A stretch of DNA of 64,000 nt from Salinivirgaceae bacterium (GTDB lineage Bacteria; Bacteroidota; Bacteroidia; Bacteroidales; SZUA-534): positions 62,001-126,000 of the forward strand of contig JAKSOL010000005.1 of NCBI GenBank assembly GCA_024405635.1, given 5' to 3'. Below, in pieces: positions 33,801 to 40,643 of the stretch. The first letter of the stretch is position 1. The number at the start of each line of letters is the position of its first letter. The notes below the pieces were generated by a model that was given only the letters and a program-made list of their open reading frames with translations, had not been told where the DNA came from and did no database searches. Made by a program: the position numbers and the translations under genes.

Positions 33801-36269
33801 AAAAGCCACATCTACACGGTCTTTTCTCCAGTTGAGGTAATCGGGGGCTGTTAGGTTGGTAAAATAGGCAGTACCATTATTGGTAAAGTTGCCATAAACC
33901 TCAAGCCTATGCGCCACTGGCACGTTTGTAATTGCATCTGCACCATTGGTGTGTTTAATTGTTTGTGTAGCTGCCACTTGACCGGTACCTGTACGAATTG
34001 CAGCTCCGGCATTTACTGTAATATTTTGTTTCACTACCATTGTTAAAGCTTGGGTGGCAGTGTTGCTGTTAATCATAAACGTACCATTTTGCACGGTAAA
34101 GTCGCCGTTTACGGTTATGTTTCGGGTTAATGTTGCTGTGGTGCCTGTAAGATTTATAATCAAATTGTTGTATGTAGTGCGATCGGGCAGAGTTATGTTG
34201 GCATTGCCATAATACTCAATTGTACCGCCATTTTCGGCAACAAAGTTCGATGCATAGTTTCCGCCCGGAAAAGTTGACGATTTTATTCGCATTAAACCTT
34301 GTCCGGTAACGGTGCCAAAGTTGTGTTGAGTTGTTGAGCCCAAATCAAGAGTACCGCCACTATATATCTGCAACGAAAGACATTTGGTGCCATTGGCGTT
34401 TATGGTTATTGTGTTTCCGTTTAAAATAACAACGCGGTCCGATTCGCCAGGAGCTGAAGTTGGAATGTTTGCGCCGTTACGATCTTGACCAGCGGGGTCA
34501 AAAGTCCACGATTCGGCCATATTCCAATATCCGCTTGTGAATGAGTAAAATGTTTTAACGTCTTCGCAAGCGCTCCATTGGCCCGACGGTGTACAGTTTT
34601 CAAAGGTTATGGTTTTGTTGTCGCGATTAAACGCACTTCCCGCAACGCTCCATTTTGACCATTCGAAACCATTGGAGCTACGGTAAGGAAATAGTTCATT
34701 GCCGGTATCATCGGTTGCAACAAAATCAAACTTCAACCTTGCTTCGGCTACTTTGTCCGACTCTGTTGTCCAATAGCATTGCAAATCGGTTGCATTACCT
34801 TTACCAGAACGGTTGTTGGTGGAGCGTACCGAAACGTAACCTTGCCCATCGACATTTGCATTGCTAATTGTAAGTGGACGGTAGGTGTATGATGTGCCAT
34901 TGATGTTACCAACGGGGATGGTTGTGTTAATTTTAGTTGCATCGCCTTGGTATGTCACAAAACCCTCGGTTGACGATTTGGCAAACACAAACATGTGCGC
35001 TTCGCCGTAAGCCGATGCTGAACTAATGGTAGCATTTGGGCCCAATGTAAAGCTGTAGTTGTTGGTTCCGCTATAAAGTTTTATTCTTCCTGAAGGCCAA
35101 GTAAATGTTCCGTTTACTGTTACACTTCCAGCAATTTCGCTGTTGCCTCCAACAAAATCCAAATTGTTGTAAGTACCTGAAAGAATCTTCGATGCTGCGT
35201 TTTTATAATAAATAGTTCCTGCTGTTGCATTTATAGTTGTAGCATCAACGCCACCGCCACTAATAGTATTAAAAGTAATATCAAATTCGGTTGAAATACG
35301 TTTGCCTGCTCCTATGCTTGTTGTTCCCGAAACAGTCACATTGCCACAGGCCGACATTTCTGTTGAACCATTTAATGTCAAATTTTTATAAGAACCAGCT
35401 ATCAGCGATGAGCACGATTCATTATACGTTACAGTTGATGTGCTATTGATTAAACCATTTCCACATACGCTATTGCCAATGGTTAAATTGTTTCCACCAG
35501 TATTCAGATTGCCGCGCTCCAACTTTAGCGTTCCATTAACCGTTGTTGCTCCTGCCAATGTATAAGTTCCACCTCCAGATGTGGTTAAATTGTAGTATGT
35601 ATATGTAGGAATGGTTTGTACGCCCGTTCCTGTAAAATTCACAGTACCTGTGCCTGGATTAGCAGCGCTGCCACCTTCGTTTTTAGTTATGCAACCGCCA
35701 CTCATTGTTCCACCAACATTTAGTGTTCCATTTCCACTGAAATAGAAGAAGTTTCTATCAGCGTTACCATTCATTGTAATATTGCCACCAACAGTAACCT
35801 CGGCATTATCTTTTATTTCTATATAGCAATCTCTACTTGCGGCTCTAGAGTTTGCCATTGATATATTACCCTTAACAATAAGTTTGGCACCAGGTTCTAC
35901 AACAATGTATTTTGGTTTGTTATTTTGACTAGGTGCATTAATAGTCAAATTACTATTTATTGTTAAGGTTGCGCCGCTACGGATTGTCAATGACGAGCTA
36001 TTATTACCATCAGCAATTGTAAGGCTATTCCAAGTTGTGTTATTGCTAACTATCTCGTTTCGGCCGTTCGCTATGGTATGGTCTTGAGCCTCCGCCCCTT
36101 CCACAAATAACACTAGAAAGGCAACCAACATAGCCATACGCTTAAATGCGTGGCGGTTGGTGTTTGAACAAAGAATGGGAATGAAGAACATGGTATTCCT
36201 CAATAGTTGTGCAAAATACATATTGGATCTTTGCATAATTACATTTTTTACTGTATGGGCGGCATTCAT
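24882..36269 (-). CDS. Giant T9SS-secreted, four-cycle beta-helix-like surface protein
   Basis: The single frame encodes 3,795 residues. A signal peptide ends at VEGAEAQ (about residue 61). The long N-terminus before it makes the true start uncertain (ATG codons at residues 1, 12, 27 or 45). The body is rich in Asn, Thr, Ser and Gly, with N-G-x-L-x-I-type strands typical of right-handed beta-helices. A marker (Y/F)YS-x-(S/T)-x-G-x-W...SW recurs at about residues 573, 1491 and 2376, with a weaker VWSGAIDNDWSKTGNW at about 3257, a spacing of roughly 880-920. Ig-like segments lie between 2800 and 3250. Residues from about 3718 (LTIEPNPTNGKFTIE to KIVKL) are a type A T9SS sorting domain. Likely cell-surface adhesin or matrix protein. 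Confidence 0.88.
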   Translation of the reverse strand: MNAAHTVKNVIMQRSNMYFAQLLRNTMFFIPILCSNTNRHAFKRMAMLVAFLVLFVEGAEAQDHTIANGRNEIVSNNTTWNSLTIADGNNSSSLTIRSGATLTINSNLTINAPSQNNKPKYIVVEPGAKLIVKGNISMANSRAASRDCYIEIKDNAEVTVGGNITMNGNADRNFFYFSGNGTLNVGGTMSGGCITKNEGGSAANPGTGTVNFTGTGVQTIPTYTYYNLTTSGGGTYTLAGATTVNGTLKLERGNLNTGGNNLTIGNSVCGNGLINSTSTVTYNESCSSLIAGSYKNLTLNGSTEMSACGNVTVSGTTSIGAGKRISTEFDITFNTISGGGVDATTINATAGTIYYKNAASKILSGTYNNLDFVGGNSEIAGSVTVNGTFTWPSGRIKLYSGTNNYSFTLGPNATISSASAYGEAHMFVFAKSSTEGFVTYQGDATKINTTIPVGNINGTSYTYRPLTISNANVDGQGYVSVRSTNNRSGKGNATDLQCYWTTESDKVAEARLKFDFVATDDTGNELFPYRSSNGFEWSKWSVAGSAFNRDNKTITFENCTPSGQWSACEDVKTFYSFTSGYWNMAESWTFDPAGQDRNGANIPTSAPGESDRVVILNGNTITINANGTKCLSLQIYSGGTLDLGSTTQHNFGTVTGQGLMRIKSSTFPGGNYASNFVAENGGTIEYYGNANITLPDRTTYNNLIINLTGTTATLTRNITVNGDFTVQNGTFMINSNTATQALTMVVKQNITVNAGAAIRTGTGQVAATQTIKHTNGADAITNVPVAHRLEVYGNFTNNGTAYFTNLTAPDYLNWRKDRVDVAFVDGTKDQNVVLNGETRFYRIEINKGIDQTYILNVDASNTNNFKLFGYNTGMKSDYTNYTNGVNNYYALGLMKGTLRLGANIILPSMVEERDASSDFNYVIDANACLWVDGATVTTTQRENGGYANSLVIYGKLKVTNSNSKVYLTNQHGFIMRWSGAVELQDGYIETPIFRTSVADGTHRGSLTISGGTMKVTGNDAVQNSHPTFSMTYSGMSFNMSGGTLEVHRGTSGNAQGSGRAIVIGADPSNCNITGGTVKVFAENWWGQSYNANINSTAPFWDLVIEGTSGTEGTQIVRYEQGYGSEAVDIQPLVVLNNLTLQNGGRLNANNQNVYVGGNFIINNGCTYTPGNNTTIFNGNGNVQLFSNNGTINNNLNNLTVANGAYLRLQSNIVVRNQLSIEQNATLADNAKTLTVSGNVENNGVHYNSNSTAGSIILNGGNVQTISGNGSFNNLHINKSGGSVALASNVEVTGCLRLLSNTILNIGSYNLNLNDADADIYSNESAGKAFSNRKMITTDGNQSDGGITKMFSNTNKFVFPYGFGNYYLPAEIQFDVEPTAYGSVTSRPVNSLHYVLNNTDNALKCYWSNSSAGFEGVTSVNHYYYYNSNDFVNNATAESSYIPAYYYVDQWVPNTNTSLVDENNNNFRWESCPVINGDFTAGSVSVMTRAPEKLYSSSTPGDWSDANSWSSVEVGGAGGAGTPGARTVVFIGDQTHNHTITISRGNVNCGSLNIANGSMLDLGTTQGHNFGFLPDGAVGGNGTLRISSNNYFPNGDFGTFLRAGGGTVEYYASANNITPSASVTTYNNLILSATNNRSTTLPNVDITVYGNLTSQNNGTATNKFNNQISTRTVTIKGDLNVATGTLEYNNANSAQNVVVEGNVNVSAGANLRNGNSRRHNFTLYGNMVCNGAIAFNTGGGVVTTFTGTRNDTIKGTGTISLYNLICDKGTDTTAVLSLQKNIAVTQVDGAFLDLRNGTFQIDADDVDLNITENANFEVKSSACLWVNRGKVNVCNSTATNLTLNLNGTIKVYGGELTVGTATGATDIEYSSGHPTIDIRGGVLNVLGQIRRSYAVALGDLTYKQSGGEVKIFGNKRDNGQTNHRALFEVCNNGNFNISGGQITILGGGLNDASIADIELSCATSSATGGTIAIGSNDAECASDQTYYMNAGTEIFNVTVGTESKAQTLQFVTSAIDMNGSLTINRNSKVYVNSNNLNIAGDFVTYNANGYYYTSTGNQTTTFDGTGLQKIIGIGASSTTVPKLKFNKLTFDNPSKVQLDNVAITAENTLTINRGTVDDAGNKIVAKSNVVNDGKHISSAAGGYLAFEGSGSTQFVSSSASMLSSGNSVASFGNVRIGNYTEMTNAIEITGELTLSENLYANDYQLYLTKTATINDASVAMIVLNGAIGDAGVIKYFDNGFTGSFKFCIGIADNYTPVTYTFSSLTSNNGYVNIKPINYRHTSISPATEPINCLNYYWMVTTSGLDNISANIDFTYTDNLLTDGGSESLMIGQRFAESQWHHYPDETSIDADANTFTISGIDNLNGDFTCGFPAYSQLPTYYSKTSGNWNDKNSWQYVDAGGNWQSAQYAPSGNPVIIQNGHTITMDGSSPNCAYSVTIDEGGKLDVGTTVGHNLGIVRGGGTLSVGEIDNGSGMYSFKVPAGEYAEFYNNASSTIEFYGEHTATLPAKPGNYYNPFQNVVFKGNGTKNITTAQFYAKGNVTIENGCHIDNSVSNRDFYVGGNFTDLNTTNSGYICGTSIVRFVGTNLQLIDVRTDAQFYNLQINNPAGVDVTNNGTSNNNLIVANTLYLTNGVLYTASNSLISISNTSASAVNGGSATSFVDGPLRKNISNSGTFKFPVGNGSRLGYITLSNVNNNGASAKYWTAEYKNEDPTNVCANIDATLTEISDNEYWIVKRPDAASNAKVGLRWDSQSCPMFTNLTLLKQRLNVVEFDGASIWNVCQATASGSLTSGTITTNNAVTADNYYFTFGFSGVIAEITTVATQTICNDGTQTANIDVALYGTAPFTLKYKIGSSEFTQSNINASTYTITRNSAQLGGVAGTYNIELVSVKDASTDGVVKLAAGTIDVLAAYEPVFVDASDVAGFNDVRTYVVENHAGSTYSWSWVGTAPQTTTPNNNSVTVKYPTTGSADGTLYVLKVTETASTGCAISVTHEITMFANPQPSFTAEVNICQTDVIAYQTSQVAGHTYKWYVDGAQVGTSSSVTINWSNYAAGSHTINVVESDSRLSGNKEKTVYVYASPVSQTIADIDAVCEGNQGVVTITGSEQNTTYKLFNQDDVNVGNTLSGTGAAIDFTTVKMTSYGNVNLYITASNQGCEMRIPASGYKTLTVKESPNVTITWPDLYLGAPTDVPFTVNSAVMPTHYSINYTDGGTNVASTALGNIVMTATGSNVEGYVTITANNGCSTDYQFAQTMLEGYVWSGAIDNDWSKTGNWFSNAVPSRTTDAIIRDVTNQPTIKSAAEVKSVKIESGGLTIENNNQLDVYGDWKCNDAATFTSNASTVSFNGASNVESDASFFNLAVASGASLSLGANALTVNGNIENNGTINGETSTLTLQGSAAITLSGSGDFNLNNLTIDNANGASLQTNLNINGALALVSGEVETNGNLITLNATATATSAAVNAYVNGQIRKNNIAAGTEFVFPIGNNGHRGMIGVNPVSVGSFTVGYSFNDDPDGEEIENKAESLLAVSQIDNWDVVCNSSPSVSSYISLYWDDNATSQINDASAMVVAHYNSSTSSWDDMGGSASSNGSGGKVTCTVPFSSYSPVALASSSLVNPLPITLVNFDAKQNGNAVEVSWTTLSELNNNRFEIERSTDGENFTLIGVVNGANTSNNRINYSFTDNNPEFGYQYYRLRQVDFDGQSTYAGKTICVKFVAQNDEPHLTIEPNPTNGKFTIEVNQSLADGNYAIFAQTGQVVKLGSVVGSTSVIDISNLPRGLYILQYTSSNVVMNQKIVKL
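24900..25113 (-). other. T9SS type A C-terminal sorting domain
   Basis: This covers about the last 75 residues of the giant protein: the PNPTNGKFTIEV opening, then ISNLPRGLYILQY and a basic QKIVKL end. By family knowledge this directs export through the type IX secretion system and attachment to A-LPS at the surface. Confidence 0.85.
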
Positions 36270-36301
36270 AACTACTTCTTTTTTTAACTACACTAACGCT
36301 G

Positions 36302-36310
36302 CAAAAGATA
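36302..36310 (-). promoter_or_regulatory. Near-consensus -7 box for the giant gene
   Basis: TATCTTTTG on the minus strand has one base more than TAnnTTTG. It lies 32 bp before the ATG at 36269. Weak evidence. Confidence 0.3.
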
Positions 36311-36416
36311 AACAAAATTCTGTATTATAGACAGTTATATTTGTTGAGCATCGCAAGTGTTTAGTCTGTTTTTTTTCATTTTTTTAATTAACGGCCCTAC
36401 ATTATCTTCAAACAAA

Positions 36417-36452
36417 AAAACTCCGCAAAAGAAAATTCCTCTGCGGAGTTTT
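36417..36452 (-). terminator. Terminator of the leucine-rich-repeat lipoprotein gene
   Basis: AAAACTCCGCA (36417-36427) pairs with TGCGGAGTTTT (36442-36452). On the minus strand a run of seven T follows. Confidence 0.88.
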
Positions 36453-36474
36453 ATCTTTTCAACTCAAAGTTTAT

Positions 36475-37614
36475 TTATCGCAATTGTGGTGGCAAAGGAT
36501 TTTTGTAACCATGCTCAACAATATGTTTATAATCAGTTACGCCGTCATCAACCATCAATCTGCTTGTGTTAAAAGAAACTTGCACTTCGTGTTCACACTT
36601 AACTTCGGTAATATTTTTGTTGTCGCGCAAGTTCAACTCTTTAATCGGATTCATTAAACAACTTAAGAATCTAAGATTCATATTATTCGACAAATCAACC
36701 GAAGAAATATTATTTCCTCTAAAACCTATGCTCTCCAATTTTGGATTGTTTGCAACATTTATTTCCGAAATTTGATTCAACGCAAAGTCAAACAAAGCCA
36801 ATTCTGGGTTTTTACTAACATCAATTTGTGATAGTTTGTTTTTTCCTGTATAAAATTTCTTCAACATTACGTTGTTGCTCACATTCACCTCGCCAAGCTC
36901 ATTTGATGTGCATATTAGCTCAACTAGTTTAGGGCATTTCGAAACATCGATGCTTTCAATTTTGTTGTTTGAACACGATATTGAAGTCAACTTTGTATTT
37001 GCAGTCAAATCCATTTTTTTAAGCTGATTTTGCGAGCAACTAACCACATCAATATCTTTACAATTACTCAAATTGAGTTCACTTAACATGTTGTAATTAG
37101 CAATAAGTTCAAGCAACTTAGTGTTGTTCGTTACATTGAGATTGGTTAGTTCGTTGCTTGCGCAAGCAATAACAATCAACTCGCGATTATTACTAGTGTT
37201 CAGTTCTTTTATCTTGTTGTTTGAGCATACCAACACTTGCAAGTCGCGGCATTTGCTAACATCAACTTTCTCAATTGCGTTTTTTGAGCAGTCAAAAACC
37301 TTCAGTTTTGTATTATTGGTTACTTCAATCTCGGTCAATTCGTTTCCAATTACCACAAAAACCGAAAGATTTGGAAACAGTTCATTTCCTTTAAAGGTTC
37401 TAACTTTTTTTTCGCACAAAACAATTGAGTCAACTGCATTTAACTCAGCCACTTGCAAAATTCCGTCATTCGATTTATCGAACTTTAACACATAGTTTCT
37501 AAAAATATCGTCGGGAAAATTTTTAGCATCAATAGCCACATCGGTTTGCTTTGTAGCACAACCACTTAAGCAAGCTGCAAATAACATTGCAAAGAATAAA
37601 ATTTGCTTTTTCAT
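36475..37614 (-). CDS. Leucine-rich-repeat lipoprotein with EF-hand-like loop
   Basis: The ATG at 37614 is preferred: it gives 379 residues with a lipoprotein signal (MKKQILFFAMLFAACLSGC). The longer frame to 37731 would run through the promoter box. After the lipid anchor comes an EF-hand-like loop, DKSNDGILQVAEL (D, S, D, E at calcium-ligand positions). Then about eleven leucine-rich repeats follow, each exactly 21 residues in the clear ones (for example KLKVFDCSKNAIEKVDVSKC). They form a stacked surface, as in BspA or internalin-type proteins. A surface binding function is likely; no ligand is known. It is a single gene, divergent from the DUF3109 gene. Confidence 0.85.
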   Translation of the reverse strand: MKKQILFFAMLFAACLSGCATKQTDVAIDAKNFPDDIFRNYVLKFDKSNDGILQVAELNAVDSIVLCEKKVRTFKGNELFPNLSVFVVIGNELTEIEVTNNTKLKVFDCSKNAIEKVDVSKCRDLQVLVCSNNKIKELNTSNNRELIVIACASNELTNLNVTNNTKLLELIANYNMLSELNLSNCKDIDVVSCSQNQLKKMDLTANTKLTSISCSNNKIESIDVSKCPKLVELICTSNELGEVNVSNNVMLKKFYTGKNKLSQIDVSKNPELALFDFALNQISEINVANNPKLESIGFRGNNISSVDLSNNMNLRFLSCLMNPIKELNLRDNKNITEVKCEHEVQVSFNTSRLMVDDGVTDYKHIVEHGYKNPLPPQLR

Positions 37615-37641
37615 TTCAATTTTATGTTTTTGATTTATGGG

Positions 37642-37649
37642 CAAATGTA
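37642..37649 (-). promoter_or_regulatory. -7 box TACATTTG for the LRR lipoprotein gene
   Basis: Exact TAnnTTTG match on the minus strand, 27 bp before the ATG at 37614. Confidence 0.6.
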
Positions 37650-37703
37650 GAAATATTTGACGCTTGTTCAATAAGCAGTTTTGCGTTCTATTGGGCGGAA
37701 AAC

Positions 37704-37711
37704 TACCTTTG
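37704..37711 (+). promoter_or_regulatory. -7 box TACCTTTG for the DUF3109 gene
   Basis: Exact TAnnTTTG match, 25 bp before the ATG at 37737. It faces the LRR promoter, and about 55 bp separate the two boxes. Confidence 0.6.
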
Positions 37712-37736
37712 CAACCACAAAACAAAACCACGCATT

Positions 37737-38321
37737 ATGATGTTTGAAATTGACAACACCCTTGTAAGCCTCGATTTAATTGAAAAGAAATTTTTGTGCA
37801 ACCTTGGTGCCTGCCGTGGCAATTGCTGCGTTGAGGGCGATTCGGGAGCGCCATTAAACGATGACGAATGCAAGATTCTTGAAGATATTTTTGAAACCAT
37901 TAAACCTCGTTTAACCACTGAAGGTGTTGCCGCTGTTGAGCAACAAGGCAAATGGATTGTTGACCGCGATGGCGATTTGGTAACTCCACTAGTAAACAAC
38001 GGCCCTTGCGCATACGCTGTAATGGACGGCAACATTGTTAAATGCGCCATTGAAATGGCTTGGCAAGCTGGCGAGGTTGATTTTCAAAAACCCATATCGT
38101 GCCACTTGTACCCTGTGCGCATATCAAAAGTTGGCGACTACGATGCAGTTAACTACGAGCAAATTGAACTCTGTCGCGATGCTGTGCTAAAAGGCAATCA
38201 ACTTGGCGTTCCGGTTTACAAGTTTCTTAAAGGTCCGTTGGTTCGCAAGTATGGACAAGACTGGTACAACCAACTTTGCGAAATTGCCGAAGAGTGGAAA
38301 AATCAAGACAAAGAAGAATAG
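37737..38321 (+). CDS. DUF3109 family cysteine-rich protein
   Basis: Starting at ATG 37737 gives 194 residues (an adjacent ATG at 37740 is equally possible). The family signature is clear: KKFLCNLGACRGNCCVEGD-like spacing, written here as KFLCNLGACRGNCCVEGDSG, with further Cys in NGPCAYA, VKCAIE and SCHLYPVR. That is the pattern of a metal- or Fe-S-binding protein related to YkgJ. The protein is cytoplasmic and its biochemical role is not known. It has its own promoter box, and a further box precedes the CBS gene, so the two need not be co-transcribed. Confidence 0.85.
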   Translation: MMFEIDNTLVSLDLIEKKFLCNLGACRGNCCVEGDSGAPLNDDECKILEDIFETIKPRLTTEGVAAVEQQGKWIVDRDGDLVTPLVNNGPCAYAVMDGNIVKCAIEMAWQAGEVDFQKPISCHLYPVRISKVGDYDAVNYEQIELCRDAVLKGNQLGVPVYKFLKGPLVRKYGQDWYNQLCEIAEEWKNQDKEE

Positions 38322-38388
38322 TAAAACCAACCGCCACAGCCCAACATTTGCAAAACACGCAATCACACGGGGCAATGGCATAATTTAC

Positions 38389-38396
38389 TAACTTTG
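38389..38396 (+). promoter_or_regulatory. -7 box TAACTTTG for the CBS/Omp85-like operon
   Basis: Exact TAnnTTTG match, 24 bp before the ATG at 38421. A TTG start at 38394 would lie inside it and is therefore rejected. Confidence 0.6.
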
Positions 38397-38420
38397 CCAA
38401 ACAAGAAAAACAAACCTAAA

Positions 38421-39083
38421 ATGCTAGCAACCGATTTACTTTCAAGCATTATTCCAACCGTAGCTCCTACCGAATCGGCCTCAACCGCACTTGAGTTGAT
38501 GGACGTTTTTAAGGTTTCGCATCTGCCTGTGGTTGATGGCGACGAGTACATCGGTCTAATTTCTGACACCATTATTTACGACCTTGACAATGCCGACCGC
38601 AAAATTTGTGAATGCCACTTGCACTTACCTACACCTGCAGTTCGCGGCAGCCAACACATTTTTGAGGTTATTGAAATGCTGTCGAAAACAATGCTCACCA
38701 CCCTGCCAGTTGTTAACGACAATGGGCAATACCTTGGCGTTATTGGCATAAGCGACCTTGCTTTTGAGTTGTCGCACTTGCTGAGCAGCGAAAATCCAGG
38801 CGCAATAATCGAACTCGAAATGAACGTGTACGACTACTCGCTTAGCCAAATTGCACAAATAGTTGAAAGCAACGACTCTAAGGTTTTAAGCCTTCATGTT
38901 CGCAACACCTCGCCCGACACTATTGTTGTTACCATTAAACTAAACCGAACCGATGTATCGGGCGTTATTCAAACTTTTGAACGTTACAACTACAACATCA
39001 CAGCCGTTCACTCGGTAAACGAGCAGTACAGTTCAATGTTGCAAGACCGATTAGACTCTTTCATAAAATTCCTTAACATTTAG
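38421..39083 (+). CDS. CBS-domain protein
   Basis: The ATG at 38421 gives 220 residues. Two CBS motifs form a Bateman pair in the first two thirds (VAPTESASTALELMDVFKVS...HLPVVDGDEYIGLIS, and FEVIEMLSKTMLTTLPVVND). A C-terminal region resembles an ACT-like fold (VLSLHVRNTSPDTIVVTIKL). CBS pairs usually bind adenosine nucleotides and act as energy sensors. Its stop codon overlaps the next gene's GTG start by 1 bp (TAGTG), so it is translationally coupled to an Omp85-like outer-membrane protein. That pairing suggests an envelope-related role, but the link is inferred only from the arrangement. Confidence 0.8.
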   Translation: MLATDLLSSIIPTVAPTESASTALELMDVFKVSHLPVVDGDEYIGLISDTIIYDLDNADRKICECHLHLPTPAVRGSQHIFEVIEMLSKTMLTTLPVVNDNGQYLGVIGISDLAFELSHLLSSENPGAIIELEMNVYDYSLSQIAQIVESNDSKVLSLHVRNTSPDTIVVTIKLNRTDVSGVIQTFERYNYNITAVHSVNEQYSSMLQDRLDSFIKFLNI

Positions 39084-40489
39084 TGTTGCGCCAAATTAAA
39101 ATCGTAATACTGCTGTTGGTCATATTAGTAACCAACAACACAGTTGCAGCGCAACAAGCCGACTCTGCAACAGTTACCATTGAATCGATTTTGATTGTTG
39201 GCAACCGCAAAACCGACGAGAGCATTATTCGCCGCGAAATGCTTTTTACCGAGGGCGACACCATTGACCTTACAACGCTTGAACAAAAAGTAGCTCGTAG
39301 CCGCGAAAACCTACTCAACACTTCGCTGTTCAACTTTGTTACCATCAACCTTGCTCCAACTGCGTTAGGCCGATGCCAAGTTGTGGTTATGCTTGACGAA
39401 CGCTGGTACTGGATGCCTTACCTTATTTTTGAACAAGCCGACCGTAACCTTAGCGCCTTTATTCGCAACGGGCATTGGAATCGCGTCAACTACGGTTTTA
39501 TGCTGATTAACAACAACTTTCGCGGGCACAACGAAACGCTAAAACTAAAACTCCGACTTGGTTACAAACAACAAATTCAAGTTTTGTACGACATTCCGTA
39601 CATAACCCAAAACAAGCGCCACGGCATTGCAGCTCAAATGTCGTTTTACCGCCAACACGAAGTTGGATACGCCACCTTTGCCAACAAACCGCTGTATTTT
39701 AACCTCTCAACCCGATACGCCATAAAAAACCAAGATTTGTTGCTAACCTACACCTACCGGCCAAAACACGATTTTAGATTTTCGCTATCGGCCGACTATG
39801 CTCGCGCTCATATTGTTGACTCGCTTGCTAAGCTCAACCCCATGTTTTTCAACAACGGCAGCAATCTCGCACAATACTTTACCCTGACCTACCTTATGGA
39901 CTGGAACCGATGCAACTACAAGGCCTATCCAACCAAAGGTTTTAACGTAACTTTTGAAGCAAACAAAATAGGCATCAACTTGTTACACAACGAGTTGCAA
40001 GGCGAATGGAACGCCACACTTGAGGCTTATAAATACATAGAAATAAGCAAACGCTGGTACACAGGATTTGGCGGCAAAGGCAAAATTTCGCCAAACAAAA
40101 AGCAACCTTACTACACCGAACGCGCTCTAGGTTATTCAGATTATCTGCGTTCGTACGAGTACTATATTATTGACGGGCAACAATTTATAACCGGTCGTTC
40201 GTTCGTCAAATTTGCAATTATACCTTTCAGCGTATCGCAAATCGATAGTTGGTCGTGGCAGAGTTTCAACAAAATTCACTACAGTTTGTTCATCAATGCT
40301 TTTGTTGATGCAGGCTACGTTCACGACATTGCACCATGCCCAGGCAACACCATGGCCAACCGTGGATTGTTTAGTGCCGGCATTGGGCTCGATTTAGTAA
40401 CCTACTACGACTGGATTTTCCGCCTTGAGGGCTCGGCAGGCAACCGCGGCGACAACGGCATTTACGTTCACGTTAAAAAGGCGTTTTAG
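39083..40489 (+). CDS. Omp85/BamA-superfamily-like outer-membrane protein
   Basis: The frame starts with GTG at 39083, overlapping the CBS stop, and encodes 468 residues. A signal peptide (LRQIKIVILLLVILVTNNT, cut near VAAQ) is followed by a POTRA-like domain: VTIESILIVGNRKTDESII, REMLFTEGDTID and the N-terminal LNTSLFNFVTI. Then a beta-barrel-like region of alternating strands runs to the terminal aromatic (KKAF-stop). One POTRA plus a short barrel is smaller than BamA and recalls TamA- or FhaC-like surface antigen proteins. Role: probably export or insertion of another envelope protein; the client is unknown. Confidence 0.72.
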   Translation: MLRQIKIVILLLVILVTNNTVAAQQADSATVTIESILIVGNRKTDESIIRREMLFTEGDTIDLTTLEQKVARSRENLLNTSLFNFVTINLAPTALGRCQVVVMLDERWYWMPYLIFEQADRNLSAFIRNGHWNRVNYGFMLINNNFRGHNETLKLKLRLGYKQQIQVLYDIPYITQNKRHGIAAQMSFYRQHEVGYATFANKPLYFNLSTRYAIKNQDLLLTYTYRPKHDFRFSLSADYARAHIVDSLAKLNPMFFNNGSNLAQYFTLTYLMDWNRCNYKAYPTKGFNVTFEANKIGINLLHNELQGEWNATLEAYKYIEISKRWYTGFGGKGKISPNKKQPYYTERALGYSDYLRSYEYYIIDGQQFITGRSFVKFAIIPFSVSQIDSWSWQSFNKIHYSLFINAFVDAGYVHDIAPCPGNTMANRGLFSAGIGLDLVTYYDWIFRLEGSAGNRGDNGIYVHVKKAF

Positions 40490-40605
40490 GTTAATGCTCA
40501 ACGGTGCAATAAACTATGCAACTTTTACGCATATTCATTTTTCGCACCACGCAATTAAACATTTCAACAATGCACCCTATCATCTCCCCATATAAAATGT
40601 TTTTC

Positions 40606-40613
40606 TACTTTTG
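40606..40613 (+). promoter_or_regulatory. -7 box TACTTTTG for glnS
   Basis: Exact TAnnTTTG match, 30 bp before the ATG at 40644. The alternative TTG start at 40611 lies inside the box. Confidence 0.65.
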
Positions 40614-40643
40614 CCATCATTACATTTCAACACAAGTCTATAT

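Noticed and set aside
38394-38420. TTG start upstream of the CBS gene
   Set aside because: It overlaps the TAACTTTG promoter box; the ATG at 38421 gives the normal family start.
40611-40643. TTG start upstream of glnS
   Set aside because: It is part of the TACTTTTG promoter box.
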